Below, in pieces: positions 24,527 through 33,314 of a stretch of DNA of 64,000 nucleotides. The DNA comes from CAYUHK01 sp964475165. Its GTDB lineage: Bacteria; Verrucomicrobiota; Kiritimatiellia; JAAZAB01. The position numbers and the translations under genes were made by a program. How positions within the stretch are numbered: position 1 is the first letter of the stretch; every line of letters starts with the position of its first letter. The DNA lies in contig CAYYVN010000003.1 of the NCBI GenBank assembly GCA_964475165.1, positions 62,001 through 126,000 on the forward strand, written 5' to 3'. The notes under the pieces were generated by a model. It had not been told where the DNA came from. It ran no database searches and was given only the letters and a program-made list of their open reading frames with translations.

Positions 24527-25508
24527 CCTTGTAAAGCGCAGTGTAGCCGCACGCCGGCGGCGGCCGGTCGGCAGCCGGCCCCTGGCCGTCTGGGCTGGGC
24601 TGCTGACTCTGGGCTTGCTGACTGGCTGTTTTCAGCCGCCGGCACCGCCATCCGGCGCCAGCGAGCGCGTGGTTTCGCTGGCACCCAGTCTAACCGAGAT
24701 CATCTGCGCCCTCGGCGCCGGCGAACAACTGGTCGGCCGCACCAGCGCCTGCGATTATCCGCCGGAGCTGCTCAATAGCGTGCCGGTGATTGGCGGCTTC
24801 GGCGCGCCCTCGCTTGATCTCCTCTTGCAAATCCAGCCCAGCCTCGTCTTGACCATGGATCTGGAAGATGAAACGCTGGCCAAGGCCATTGATCAACTGG
24901 GCTTGCGGCGCGAGCGCATCCGCTGCGCAACGATCGATGATATCCCCTCGGCCATCCGGCGCGTCGGCGAACTGCTACAGCGCCAGGCGGCCGCCGAGAC
25001 TCTGGCCGGCAATATCCAGGTCCACTTAGCCGCCCTGCGCCAAGAGGCCCGGCAACGCCAGGCCGCCGACCAGACAGGGCCCAGGGTCTTCATTGAACTG
25101 TGGGGTTCGCCCTTGACCACCGCCGGCAAAAATTCCTTTGTCTCTGACTTGGTTTATTTGGCCGGTGGCCATAATATTGGCGCGGAAGTGACCCAGAAGG
25201 ATTATTTCACCGTATCTTCCGAATGGGTCATTGCCCGCAATCCCGAGGTGATCGTGTGCCTTTATATGAGCGGGAATCAGGATGCGCCAGCGGAACAAGC
25301 CTTCCGGGGAGGGGGCGAGGACTGGGCTCGCCTGCAGGCCCGCACCGGCTGGGCCGGCATCGCGGCCGTGCGCCAGCGCCGCATCTATGGCGGATTGGAT
25401 AATAATATTATCCTGCGACCGGGCCCGCGCATTTTGGAGGGAGTGGCCATCATGAACCGTTGTATCACGGAAGCTCCGTTGCAGCCTGGCGATCAAGCTG
25501 CCGAATAA
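24510..25508 (+). CDS. btuF: Cobalamin-type ABC transporter substrate-binding lipoprotein
   Basis: A 332-residue BtuF/FhuD-type binding protein. The N-terminus has Lys/Arg residues, a hydrophobic segment and a lipobox LLTGC at about residues 34-38, so it is exported and lipid-anchored. The mature part opens with RVVSLAPSLTEIICALGAGEQLVGRTSACDYP, the usual BtuF beginning. Position between cobS and the permease makes a corrinoid the likely ligand. It starts inside the last 17 bases of cobS. Confidence 0.9.
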   Translation: MNIFSSLVKRSVAARRRRPVGSRPLAVWAGLLTLGLLTGCFQPPAPPSGASERVVSLAPSLTEIICALGAGEQLVGRTSACDYPPELLNSVPVIGGFGAPSLDLLLQIQPSLVLTMDLEDETLAKAIDQLGLRRERIRCATIDDIPSAIRRVGELLQRQAAAETLAGNIQVHLAALRQEARQRQAADQTGPRVFIELWGSPLTTAGKNSFVSDLVYLAGGHNIGAEVTQKDYFTVSSEWVIARNPEVIVCLYMSGNQDAPAEQAFRGGGEDWARLQARTGWAGIAAVRQRRIYGGLDNNIILRPGPRILEGVAIMNRCITEAPLQPGDQAAE

Positions 25509-25512
25509 CGTT

Positions 25513-26514
25513 ATGCTCCGGCCGCGCGAGATGAGAAGCATTAAAAAAACATCGCTGGTTTGGCTGCTAGTGCTGCTGACCCCCATCCTCTTGGGCGCCT
25601 GTCTCCTGGCCGGCGCCACGGGTATCCGCGGCCTCGACTGGCGCTCGGCGACGGGCGAAGCGATTTTCTGGTTGCGCCTGCATCGGGTCTGGGCCGGATT
25701 TGTGATCGGGGCCGGGCTGTCCTGTTCGGGAGTGGTGCTGCAGGCGCTCCTGCGCAATCCCCTGGCCGATCCCTATGTGCTCGGCGTGAGCAGCGGCGCG
25801 GGCCTGGGAGCAGCCCTGGCCATCGTCTCGGGTCTGGCGGCCAGCACCGTCGGCGCATTGCCAGCCAGCGCTTTTCTGGCCGCCATTCTGACCTTGAGCC
25901 TGGTGGTGGGTCTGGCACGGCAGGGCGGAACCACCTCCATCTATGGCCTCTTACTGAGCGGCGTGATCGTCAGCGCGATGTGTGCCAGTATCTTGATGCT
26001 GATCATTTCCTTAGCGCCGGTGGCTGGTCTGCATAGCATCACCTGGTGGATGCTGGGCAATCTGCAGGTGATGTCGCCTGCGCTGCTTCTGATCTGCAGT
26101 ATCCTGATCGGCGTTGGTATGCTCGGGATCTGGGCCCTGGCTCGCGATTTGAATGCCCTGACCCTGGGCCGCGAGATGGCGCATCACCTGGGCATCCGCA
26201 CCGGCCTGGCCGTCACCCTGGGCTTGCTTCTGGCCACCTTGACCACCGCCGCGGCTGTGGCTCTGGCCGGCCTGATCGGGTTCGTGGGCTTGATCGTGCC
26301 GCATCTCATGCGCGGGGTGGTGGGCCCTGATCATCGCCGCCTGGTTCCCGCCGCGGCCCTGGCCGGCGGCTGGTTCCTGGCCCTGTGCGATGCCCTCGCC
26401 CGCACTGTCCTGGCGCCGCTCGAAATCCCCGTGGGCGTGATCACGGCCTTGATTGGCGGCCCCTTTTTCCTTTTTCTCCTGCGCCAACGCCGCAAACATG
26501 GATGGCTGGAATGA
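25513..26514 (+). CDS. btuC: Cobalamin-type ABC transporter permease
   Basis: A 333-residue FecCD/BtuC-family permease with about ten hydrophobic segments. The segments LHRVWAGFVIGAGLSCSGVVLQALLRNPLADPYVLGVSSGAGLGA and LAGLIGFVGLIVPHLMRGVVGPDHR (the loop that couples to the ATPase) are diagnostic. The start at 25513 is uncertain; an ATG at 25531 is the alternative. Its stop overlaps the ATPase gene start (ATGA). Confidence 0.93.
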   Translation: MLRPREMRSIKKTSLVWLLVLLTPILLGACLLAGATGIRGLDWRSATGEAIFWLRLHRVWAGFVIGAGLSCSGVVLQALLRNPLADPYVLGVSSGAGLGAALAIVSGLAASTVGALPASAFLAAILTLSLVVGLARQGGTTSIYGLLLSGVIVSAMCASILMLIISLAPVAGLHSITWWMLGNLQVMSPALLLICSILIGVGMLGIWALARDLNALTLGREMAHHLGIRTGLAVTLGLLLATLTTAAAVALAGLIGFVGLIVPHLMRGVVGPDHRRLVPAAALAGGWFLALCDALARTVLAPLEIPVGVITALIGGPFFLFLLRQRRKHGWLE

Positions 26515-27779
26515 AATACGCTTTTGAATTCGAGCAGGTATCCGTTGGCTATCGCCAGCAACTCGTCTTGCGCGACTTGAGTCTGGCCGTGGCCGCCGGC
26601 GAAATCGTAGCTTTGCTGGGCCCCAATGGAGCCGGCAAATCAACCCTGCTGCGCGCCCTCACCGGTCTGCTGCCGCCGGCGACCGGGCGCATCCGGATCT
26701 TCGGGCAGGATTTGCAAAAATTACCGGCTGGGCAACGCTCGCGCCTGATTGCCGTTGTGCCTCAGGAACTCAAAACACCCATGGCCTATAGCGTGGCCGA
26801 ACTGGTGATGATGGGACGCAGCGCATTGCTGCATCCCTGGCAACAACCATCCGCCGCCGATATGCAGGTGGTCGAACGCGCTATGGTCTATACGGATGTG
26901 GCCGGCCTGCGCGACCGGCCGCTCGACACGCTCAGTGGCGGTGAAAAGCAACGCGCCATCATCGCCATGGCCCTGGCCTTGGAACCGCGCATCATCGTCA
27001 TGGATGAACCCACCACGCATCTCGATTTGAATCACTCGCTGGAAATCATGCAGATCATCGAACACCTCAATCAGGAACGAGGCGTCACGGTGCTGATGAT
27101 CAGCCATGATCTTAATCTGGCCGCCGAGTTCTGCCAGCGCCTGGTCCTGCTGGATGCCGGCCGCCTGGTCGCCGATGGCCCGCCCGAGCTGGTGCTCCAA
27201 GAGGATATTTTACGGCAGGTATATCATTGCGATTTGCGCATTCAGCAGGATACGCAAAGTGGCCGCCTCTTCGTTAGACCGGCCCGCCGTGCGGCGGCGC
27301 ACCCACCCTCGGCCGCGCCGTCGGTGCATGTTATTGCCGGCGGCGGCAGCGGCGGAGACCTCTTACGCCGCCTGGCCCTGGGCGGTTATAGCGTCAGTAA
27401 CGGCGTCCTCAACCGGCAGGATTCCGATGCGCTGGTCGCCGAGGCGCTGGGGATGGCCTGCGCTCTGGAAAAACCATTTTCGCCGATTGGCGCCGAGGCG
27501 CTGCAGCAGGCCAAACAACTGGCCGAGGCGGCGGCGGCGATCATCCTATGCGCCGTGCCTTTCGGACCCGGTAATCTGGTGAACCTGGAGATCGCCGAGG
27601 AAGCCCAGCGGCGCGGCGTGCCCGTGCTGGTGAATGCTCATCAGCTTGAGGAGCGTGACTATACCGCCGGCGGCCAGGCCATCATCCGCATCCAGCGCCT
27701 GCTCCAAGCCGGTGCCTTCAGCTGGACTCTGCCCAACGAAATCCTGGCAGAGCTCACGCGCCTTTGCGCGCGACCATGA
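26511..27779 (+). CDS. btuD: Cobalamin-type ABC transporter ATPase with extra C-terminal domain
   Basis: A 422-residue protein. Residues 1 to about 255 form a standard FepC/BtuD ATPase: Walker A GPNGAGKST (37-45), Q-loop VPQELK, signature LSGGEKQR near 143, Walker B IIVMDEPTTHLDL and the switch His in MISHD. From about residue 270 a second domain of about 150 residues starts with VHVIAGGGSGGDLLRRL and GGYSVSNGVLNRQDSD and continues with IILCAVPFGPGNLVNLEIA. This looks like a nucleotide-binding alpha/beta (Rossmann-like) domain. Similar extensions occur on other cobalamin ABC ATPases as far as I recall, with no role I know of. The start ATG overlaps the permease stop. Confidence 0.9.
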   Translation: MKYAFEFEQVSVGYRQQLVLRDLSLAVAAGEIVALLGPNGAGKSTLLRALTGLLPPATGRIRIFGQDLQKLPAGQRSRLIAVVPQELKTPMAYSVAELVMMGRSALLHPWQQPSAADMQVVERAMVYTDVAGLRDRPLDTLSGGEKQRAIIAMALALEPRIIVMDEPTTHLDLNHSLEIMQIIEHLNQERGVTVLMISHDLNLAAEFCQRLVLLDAGRLVADGPPELVLQEDILRQVYHCDLRIQQDTQSGRLFVRPARRAAAHPPSAAPSVHVIAGGGSGGDLLRRLALGGYSVSNGVLNRQDSDALVAEALGMACALEKPFSPIGAEALQQAKQLAEAAAAIILCAVPFGPGNLVNLEIAEEAQRRGVPVLVNAHQLEERDYTAGGQAIIRIQRLLQAGAFSWTLPNEILAELTRLCARP

Positions 27780-27829
27780 AAGCTCTCGCCTGCGTTTAAC
27801 AACGGGGGGCGCACTCCGCGACGGAGCTT

Positions 27830-28738
27830 TCAGCGGAAAGGCAGCACTTCATCCAGCGAGCGGGCGCCGGCGAGCAGCATGATCAGGCGATCCACCCCCA
27901 AAGCGATACCGGCGCAAGGCGGCAAGCCCGCCTCCAGGGCCGCCAGGAAATCTTCATCCAGCGGATAGGCCGGTTTGCCCAAGCGCTGGCGCTCAGCGGC
28001 ACAGGCCACGAACCTGGCCCGCTGCTCAGCGGCATCGGTCAGTTCGCTGAAGGCATTGGCTATTTCCAAGCCGCCAATGTAAAGTTCCCAGCGCTCCGCC
28101 AGAGCGGGTGCGGCCGGCTTGCGCCGCGCCAGGGCCGCAACTTCCGCCGGATAATCGATCAAAACCACCGGGTGTTCCCGGGGCAGATTCGGCTCCACCT
28201 TACTGACCAGGTCTAAATCGAAACGCTCGGCATCGAAGGTCCGCGTTGGATCCCAGCCGGCGTAAGCGCTGAAGGCCTGGCTGATGGTAATGATCTCCCA
28301 GACCGGCAATAACTCCAGCGAGGTGGTTCCGAGCTGCAGCCCGGTGCGGCCGAGCACCTCATCACAGATGGCCGCCAAGAGGGCCTTGGTATCGGCTAAG
28401 ATATTCATGTAATCGGCGGCGGCGCGATACCATTCCAGCAGCGTGAATTCCGGATGATGATGGGCGCCGCATTCATCCTGCCGGAAGCAAGGGCCGATCT
28501 GAAAAAGGCGCGGATAGCCGGCGGCCAACAGGCGCTTCATATGAAACTCCGGCGAGGTACGCAGATAATAGTCGCCGGCGGGAAGAGCATCAATATGCAA
28601 CTCCATAGCGGGGACTGGCAGGCGCAGAGGGGTTTCCACCTCTAGAAAATCGCGCGTGCGGAAAAAACGCCGGATGGTCCACAGAATTTTGGCGCGGAGT
28701 TCAAGAACCGGTTGGAAGGATCTCAATGGAAGCTGCAT
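27830..28738 (-). CDS. epmA: EF-P (R)-beta-lysine ligase (lysyl-tRNA synthetase paralogue)
   Basis: A 302-residue class II aminoacyl-tRNA synthetase-like catalytic domain without an anticodon-binding domain, the EpmA/PoxA/GenX arrangement. Motif 2 reads FQIGPCFRQDECGAHHHPEFTLLEWYRA (split here into its recognisable FRQDECG and HPEFTLLEWY parts) and motif 3 the terminal CAGIALGVDRLIMLLAG. EpmA attaches beta-lysine to a Lys of elongation factor P. The efp gene is immediately upstream on the same strand (52-base gap), which supports the call. The aminomutase EpmB is not in the window. Confidence 0.93.
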   Translation of the reverse strand: MQLPLRSFQPVLELRAKILWTIRRFFRTRDFLEVETPLRLPVPAMELHIDALPAGDYYLRTSPEFHMKRLLAAGYPRLFQIGPCFRQDECGAHHHPEFTLLEWYRAAADYMNILADTKALLAAICDEVLGRTGLQLGTTSLELLPVWEIITISQAFSAYAGWDPTRTFDAERFDLDLVSKVEPNLPREHPVVLIDYPAEVAALARRKPAAPALAERWELYIGGLEIANAFSELTDAAEQRARFVACAAERQRLGKPAYPLDEDFLAALEAGLPPCAGIALGVDRLIMLLAGARSLDEVLPFR

Positions 28739-28790
28739 CACATCCTGCGGGCTGGCATTTCCGGCTCAGCGGCCAGGGGGCGCGCCACTT

Positions 28791-29360
28791 CTATCTGGCC
28801 ACCCGCACGCGGTCACTGTAGCCGCCCGTGCGCGTATCGATTTTAATGATATCGCCCTGGTTGATGAAAAGCGGCACTTGGATTTCGTAGCCACCGGCGA
28901 TTTGGGCCGGCTTGGTGACATTGGTGGCCGTATTGCCACGGAAGCCCGGCTCGGTGGCGATGATTTCTTTCTCCACGAAAGTGGGCAACTCCACCCCGAT
29001 CGGCCGGCCATTATGAATGAGCACCTGAACCTCGATATCTTCGGTTAAGAAGAAGCGCGCCTCGCCCAGGACCTGAGCATTGACATTGATCTGCTCATAA
29101 TTTTTATCCATAAAGACATATTGATCGCCATCCACGTAAGAATAGACCATATTGCGTTCGACGAGGTCCGGCGCCTTAAAGGTATCGTTGGAGCGATAGT
29201 TTTTATTGAGCGTGCCGCCGGTGAGCATATTCTTGAGCTTACAGTTGTAGATGGCCGCGCCTTTGCCCGGCTTAAGAAAGTTGAATTCGGTGATGATATA
29301 GGGCACGCCATCCAGCTCGATGCGCAGTCCCTTGCGTAAATCAGATGCGGTAAGTGTCAT
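28791..29360 (-). CDS. efp: Elongation factor P
   Basis: EF-P relieves ribosome stalling at polyproline stretches. The 189-residue protein has all three beta domains: the modified-loop FLKPGKGAAIYNCKLKN with Lys33 as the modifiable residue, RNMVYSYVDGDQYVFMD in domain II and VTKPAQIAGGYEIQVPLFINQGDIIKIDTRTG at the end. The PGKG loop is the kind used by EpmA beta-lysylation, in agreement with the neighbour gene. The ribosome site GGGAGGAAAACAGC follows directly after a set of alternative hairpins (29373-29419). Confidence 0.97.
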   Translation of the reverse strand: MTLTASDLRKGLRIELDGVPYIITEFNFLKPGKGAAIYNCKLKNMLTGGTLNKNYRSNDTFKAPDLVERNMVYSYVDGDQYVFMDKNYEQINVNAQVLGEARFFLTEDIEVQVLIHNGRPIGVELPTFVEKEIIATEPGFRGNTATNVTKPAQIAGGYEIQVPLFINQGDIIKIDTRTGGYSDRVRVAR

Positions 29361-29372
29361 GCTGTTTTCCTC

Positions 29373-29419
29373 CCGGGCTGTTATTCAGCCCGGATTATTA
29401 GGAATAATGGGCCGGGCTG
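29373..29419. other. Three-copy inverted repeat able to form two exclusive hairpins in the efp leader
   Basis: CCGGGCTG occurs at 29373-29380 and 29412-29419, with its complement CAGCCCGG between them at 29386-29393. The middle copy can pair either with the first (8 bp, loop TTATT) or the third; the latter stem is lengthened by ATTATT/AATAAT (29394-29399 and 29403-29408). In the efp transcript the first-copy hairpin abuts the ribosome site. On the plus strand the larger hairpin is followed by a run of six T (29425-29430), so it could also act as a terminator or operator for the divergent pheS side. Confidence 0.55.
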
Positions 29420-29609
29420 ACAAGTTTTTTATCAGCGCCGGGTCTGGCGCGGAGCGGGGCCGTGGACCGGCTGAAGCATCCAAGCCCGTCTGAACCAGAC
29501 GATAAATGATCTGGACTTACCCGCCGCTTTGCTCTATATCCAGCCTGATGTTTGGGCTGCCGGAACCACGGCCCGTGAACCCCAGCAGCCGCGCCTGGGC
29601 GGCTATACC

Positions 29610-30623
29610 ATGAAAATTAGTGATCTGCATGCCTTAAAAGAAGCAGCCCTGCAAGAGGGGCGCGCCGCGATTGATGCCGCCGCGCTGGAGCGGGTCCGGA
29701 TCAAATATCTGGGCCGCAAGGGTCTCCTGCCCGAAATCATGAAGGGCCTGAAAAACGCCAGCGCCGCTGACCGGCCCTTGATGGGGCAAATCTCCAACGA
29801 GCTTAAGCAGGAATTAGGGGCGCTCCTGGAATCCAGGCGGCAGGCCTTCCAAGCGCCGCACCAGCCGGCGACCAGCTTTGATGAGACCCTGCCCGGCCAA
29901 TGGCGGGCGCTGGGCAGTCGCCACCCCATCAATCAGATCATCGAGGAAGCCATCCGTATCTTTGCCCGACTGGGATTCAGTGTGGCTGATGGTCCGGATA
30001 TAGAGACAGAATATTATAACTTCGACGCCCTCAACACGCCGGCCGATCATCCCTCGCGCGATACCCAAGACACTTTCTGGCTGGAGAGTGGCCGGCTCTT
30101 GCGCACGCAGACCTCTCCGGTCCAAATCCGGGTCATGGAACAGCAGCCGCCGCCGGTGCGGATCATTGCTCCGGGCCGTTGTTATCGCCGCGACACAGCC
30201 GACGCCACGCACAGTGCCAATTTTCATCAAATCGAGGGCCTCTATGTGGATCGGGCCGTTTCCCTGGCCGACCTCAAAAGCGACTTGGCCTTCTTCGCCC
30301 GGCAGATGATGGGGCCCGACGTCAAAATCAGGTTCCGGCCGCATTTTTTCCCCTTCACCGAACCCAGCGTGGAATATGATTTTTCCTGCCATATCTGCGC
30401 TGGACGGGGCTGTCGCCTCTGCAAAAACAGCGGCTGGATCGAGATTTCCGGTGCCGGGATGGTCAATCCCAAGGTCTTTCAGCAAGTGGGCTATGACCCG
30501 GAAACCAGCCTGGGCTACGCTTTTGGCATGGGGGTAGAGCGCATCGCCATGATCAAGTTTGGCATTCATGATATTCGGCTCTTATATGAAAATGACCTGC
30601 GTTTTCTGAGGCAATTGCGATGA
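29610..30623 (+). CDS. pheS: Phenylalanyl-tRNA synthetase alpha subunit
   Basis: The catalytic alpha subunit of the (alpha-beta)2 enzyme, 337 residues. The N-terminal coiled-coil segment is followed by KYLGRKGLLPEI, and the class II core has GSRHPINQIIEEAI, DTFWLE, LLRTQTSPVQIRVM (motif 2 region), RCYRRDTADATHSANFHQIEG split across the active site and the motif 3 end GVERIAMIKFGI. The ATG at 29610 gives the standard N-terminus; an in-frame TTG at 29529 does not. No T-box leader is evident upstream. It overlaps pheT by four bases. Confidence 0.97.
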   Translation: MKISDLHALKEAALQEGRAAIDAAALERVRIKYLGRKGLLPEIMKGLKNASAADRPLMGQISNELKQELGALLESRRQAFQAPHQPATSFDETLPGQWRALGSRHPINQIIEEAIRIFARLGFSVADGPDIETEYYNFDALNTPADHPSRDTQDTFWLESGRLLRTQTSPVQIRVMEQQPPPVRIIAPGRCYRRDTADATHSANFHQIEGLYVDRAVSLADLKSDLAFFARQMMGPDVKIRFRPHFFPFTEPSVEYDFSCHICAGRGCRLCKNSGWIEISGAGMVNPKVFQQVGYDPETSLGYAFGMGVERIAMIKFGIHDIRLLYENDLRFLRQLR

Positions 30624-33061
30624 AAGTTCCCTTAAGCTGGCTGCAAGAATATGTGGCTTTTGATCTGGCCCCGGCCGCCTTGGCGGAACGCCTGACCTAT
30701 GCCGGTTTGGAAGTGGAAAAAATCGAACAGGTCGGCGCCGACTTCAAGGGTATTGTGGTCGGCGAGATCTTAAGCCGGCGGCCGGTGGCGCGGGCCAAGG
30801 CCCTCTGGCTCTGTGAAGTTTCCAACGGCGCAAGCATCCGCCGCGTCGTCTGTGGCGCGCCTAACGGCCAAGTGGGCGATAAAGTGCCCCTGGCGGAAAT
30901 CGGCGCTACGCTTCCCAACGGCCAGCTCATCGCCGCGGCCACTATCCGTGGCGAGCCTTCGGAGGGCATGCTCTGCGCCGAGGATGAACTGGGACTTTCC
31001 GATGATCACTCAGGCTTATTGATCCTGCCCCCGGAAACGCCGGCGGGCACGCCGCTGGCCACTGTGCTCGGTCCGCCGGAAACAGTTTTGACGCTGGAAA
31101 TCACTCCCAACCGTCCTGATTGCCTGAGCCTGCTGGGCATCGCCCGGGAGGTGGCCGCCCTGACCGGGCAACCCTGGCAGCTGCCGGAAGTCGCCTTCCC
31201 GGAAACTGGTCCGGCAATTACCAGCGGCACGGCCCTGCAGGTTGATGACCCTGAGGGCTGCCCGCGTTATACAGCACGCCTGCTCACCCAAATCGCCATT
31301 GCACCCAGCCCCTTCCGGATGCGGCGGCGGCTGATCCTAGCTGGGATTCGGCCCATCAACAACATTGTGGATATCACGAATTATGTCATGCTGGAATGCG
31401 GCCAGCCCTTGCACGCTTTCGATCAGAAGCTCCTGGCCGAAGGCCGCATTATCGTGCGCCGCGCCCGGAGCGGAGAGCGCCTGGTTATGCTGGATGAAAG
31501 CGAACAGAAACTCTCCCCCGATCTATTGGTCATCGCCGATGCTCAACAACCGGTGGCGTGCGCCGGCATCATGGGCGGGGCCGCCAGCGGCATTACACCC
31601 ACCACCACAGAGGTGCTGCTGGAGAGCGCCCATTTCAAGCCAGCCCTCATCCGCCAGGGTTCCAAGCTGCTCGGATTAACAACGGAATCCTCCTACCGCT
31701 TCGAGCGCGGCACGGATATCAATCTGCCAGACTGGGCCAGTCGGCGAGCGACCAGCCTGATGGTGCAGGCGGCTGGCGCCGTGGTAGCCAAAGGCTGCCT
31801 GGATGCCTATCCCCAGCCCCCCAAACCGCGGCGGCTTACTTGCCGCTTTGGACGCGTGCGGCAACTGCTCGGGCTGGAGATAGCACCGCCAACCATCTGC
31901 CGCATTTTCGAAGCGCTGGCCCTGCCGGTGGTGCAACGCGACCCCGAGGCCTGCACGGTGGAGGCGCCCTCCTTCCGCACCGATCTCGACAGCGAAGCTG
32001 CCCTGATCGAGGAAATAGCCCGCATCCATGGTTTGGAACATATCCCCGTCCACGAGCTCGCGCGGGGTGTCAGCCGCGTCGAGGATCGTGCGGCCCAGGC
32101 TCTCAGTCGCTGCCGCGAACATTTGGTCGGCCTGGGACTCTCCGAGATCATGAATTACAGTTTCGTCTCCACAGCACTCTTGGATCCTTACGGCTCCGAG
32201 AGCGCCGCGCACAGCATTGCCCTGCCCCGCCCCCTCAGCAGCGAGCATGCGCGGCTGCGCCCCTGGCTGCTGCCCCAGATGATTGAGACTCTGGGTCGCA
32301 ACCGATCGCGGCAGATCGCCGAAGCCATGTGCTTTGAAATCGGGCGGGTATTTTTCAAGGACAACGGCAAGCTGCAGGAGGAGGAGCGCTTGGCCATTGG
32401 GCTCATGGGACCAGTGGGCCGCGCCGGCATGGAAAAACAGCGCGCGCTAGCCGAGGAGGATAGCTTCGCCTGGCTCAAGGGCATCCTGCTGGAACTAGCC
32501 ACGGCCCTGGGTTGGGAAGCCGGACCACAGGCGACCCAAGCTCTCTCTTTAAGCGTGCCAGCGGCGGAGCCCCCGCCTGGTTTTGCCTGGGACTGTTTCC
32601 GGGCGCCGGCCTTGGTCATCAAGCTGGATGGCGCGGCCTGTGGCGTGCTCGGCTTGATGAATGCTGAAATCCGCCGCCAATATCGCATTCCCGACCCGCT
32701 GGCCGCCCTGGAACTGCGCCTGGCACCCCTGCTGCGCCATATCTGGCGCACACCGACCATGGTGCCCCTGCCAATGTATCCGGCTGTGACGCGAGATATC
32801 GCCATCTGCGTTGGGCCGGGCATCAAACATGCCGCCATTATCCGGGCGCTCTGGAAAACAGCTCCTCGGGAATTGACAAATATCGAACTCTTTGATATAT
32901 ATAAAGGCACGAATCTGGGTGTGGGCCATCAAAGCATGGCTTATTCTCTGACGTATCGCGCGACGGACAGGACTTTGACCGATGAGGAAGTGAACGCTTT
33001 GCATGCAACAGTCAAAGCCGTGTTGCGCGATGAACTCAAGGCTGAAATTAGAGAAGGGTAA
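30620..33061 (+). CDS. pheT: Phenylalanyl-tRNA synthetase beta subunit
   Basis: The 813-residue beta subunit, full length for the bacterial type. Domains in order: N-terminal region MKVPLSWLQEYV, the EMAP-like tRNA-binding domain (about 40-150, VVCGAPNGQVGDKVPLA), B3/B4 with the editing site (about 210-390, LDESEQKLSPDLLVIAD, GIMGG), B5 (about 400-470), the synthetase-like core and the C-terminal ferredoxin-like anticodon-binding domain (about 715-813, YPAVTRDIAICVGP). It overlaps pheS by ATGA and is followed by a small ORF and a probable 6S RNA. Confidence 0.97.
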   Translation: MKVPLSWLQEYVAFDLAPAALAERLTYAGLEVEKIEQVGADFKGIVVGEILSRRPVARAKALWLCEVSNGASIRRVVCGAPNGQVGDKVPLAEIGATLPNGQLIAAATIRGEPSEGMLCAEDELGLSDDHSGLLILPPETPAGTPLATVLGPPETVLTLEITPNRPDCLSLLGIAREVAALTGQPWQLPEVAFPETGPAITSGTALQVDDPEGCPRYTARLLTQIAIAPSPFRMRRRLILAGIRPINNIVDITNYVMLECGQPLHAFDQKLLAEGRIIVRRARSGERLVMLDESEQKLSPDLLVIADAQQPVACAGIMGGAASGITPTTTEVLLESAHFKPALIRQGSKLLGLTTESSYRFERGTDINLPDWASRRATSLMVQAAGAVVAKGCLDAYPQPPKPRRLTCRFGRVRQLLGLEIAPPTICRIFEALALPVVQRDPEACTVEAPSFRTDLDSEAALIEEIARIHGLEHIPVHELARGVSRVEDRAAQALSRCREHLVGLGLSEIMNYSFVSTALLDPYGSESAAHSIALPRPLSSEHARLRPWLLPQMIETLGRNRSRQIAEAMCFEIGRVFFKDNGKLQEEERLAIGLMGPVGRAGMEKQRALAEEDSFAWLKGILLELATALGWEAGPQATQALSLSVPAAEPPPGFAWDCFRAPALVIKLDGAACGVLGLMNAEIRRQYRIPDPLAALELRLAPLLRHIWRTPTMVPLPMYPAVTRDIAICVGPGIKHAAIIRALWKTAPRELTNIELFDIYKGTNLGVGHQSMAYSLTYRATDRTLTDEEVNALHATVKAVLRDELKAEIREG

Positions 33062-33073
33062 TCAGGAACGCGC

Positions 33074-33247
33074 ATGAGATTCTTTAAGTTCGGCTTCAGG
33101 TTAATAAGGCGCTTCTTTTCAGACATGCCGAGCATGTCTGTGTTGGATGAAGGTATAGTTGATGTGCTCGATGGTAGGCTGGTGCGGGTCCGCCTTAAGC
33201 TGGCGCTCAATGGCAGCTGGCTGCGGAGGTCCGGCATGGCAACCTGA
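33074..33247 (+). CDS. Small hypothetical protein between pheT and 6S RNA
   Basis: A 57-codon ORF starting 12 bases after pheT. AGGAA stands five to six bases before the ATG, which supports translation. The product begins with a basic aromatic segment (MRFFKFGFRLIRRFF) and continues SVLDEGIVDVLDGRLVRVRLKLALNG. I do not recognise it. The position is the one zapA occupies in many genomes, but length and sequence do not look like ZapA. It may be a genuine small gene or a chance ORF. Confidence 0.4.
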   Translation: MRFFKFGFRLIRRFFSDMPSMSVLDEGIVDVLDGRLVRVRLKLALNGSWLRRSGMAT

Positions 33248-33314
33248 GGCTGATGGTTCTTTCATAATAGATGGAAATGATTTTCCTGCTCTGAATTTCA
33301 TTTCGCGTTCTCTG

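Noticed and set aside
29420..29609. T-box or attenuator leader for pheS
   Set aside because: No T-box core sequence or Phe-codon leader peptide was recognised; the only clear structure is the efp-side repeat set.
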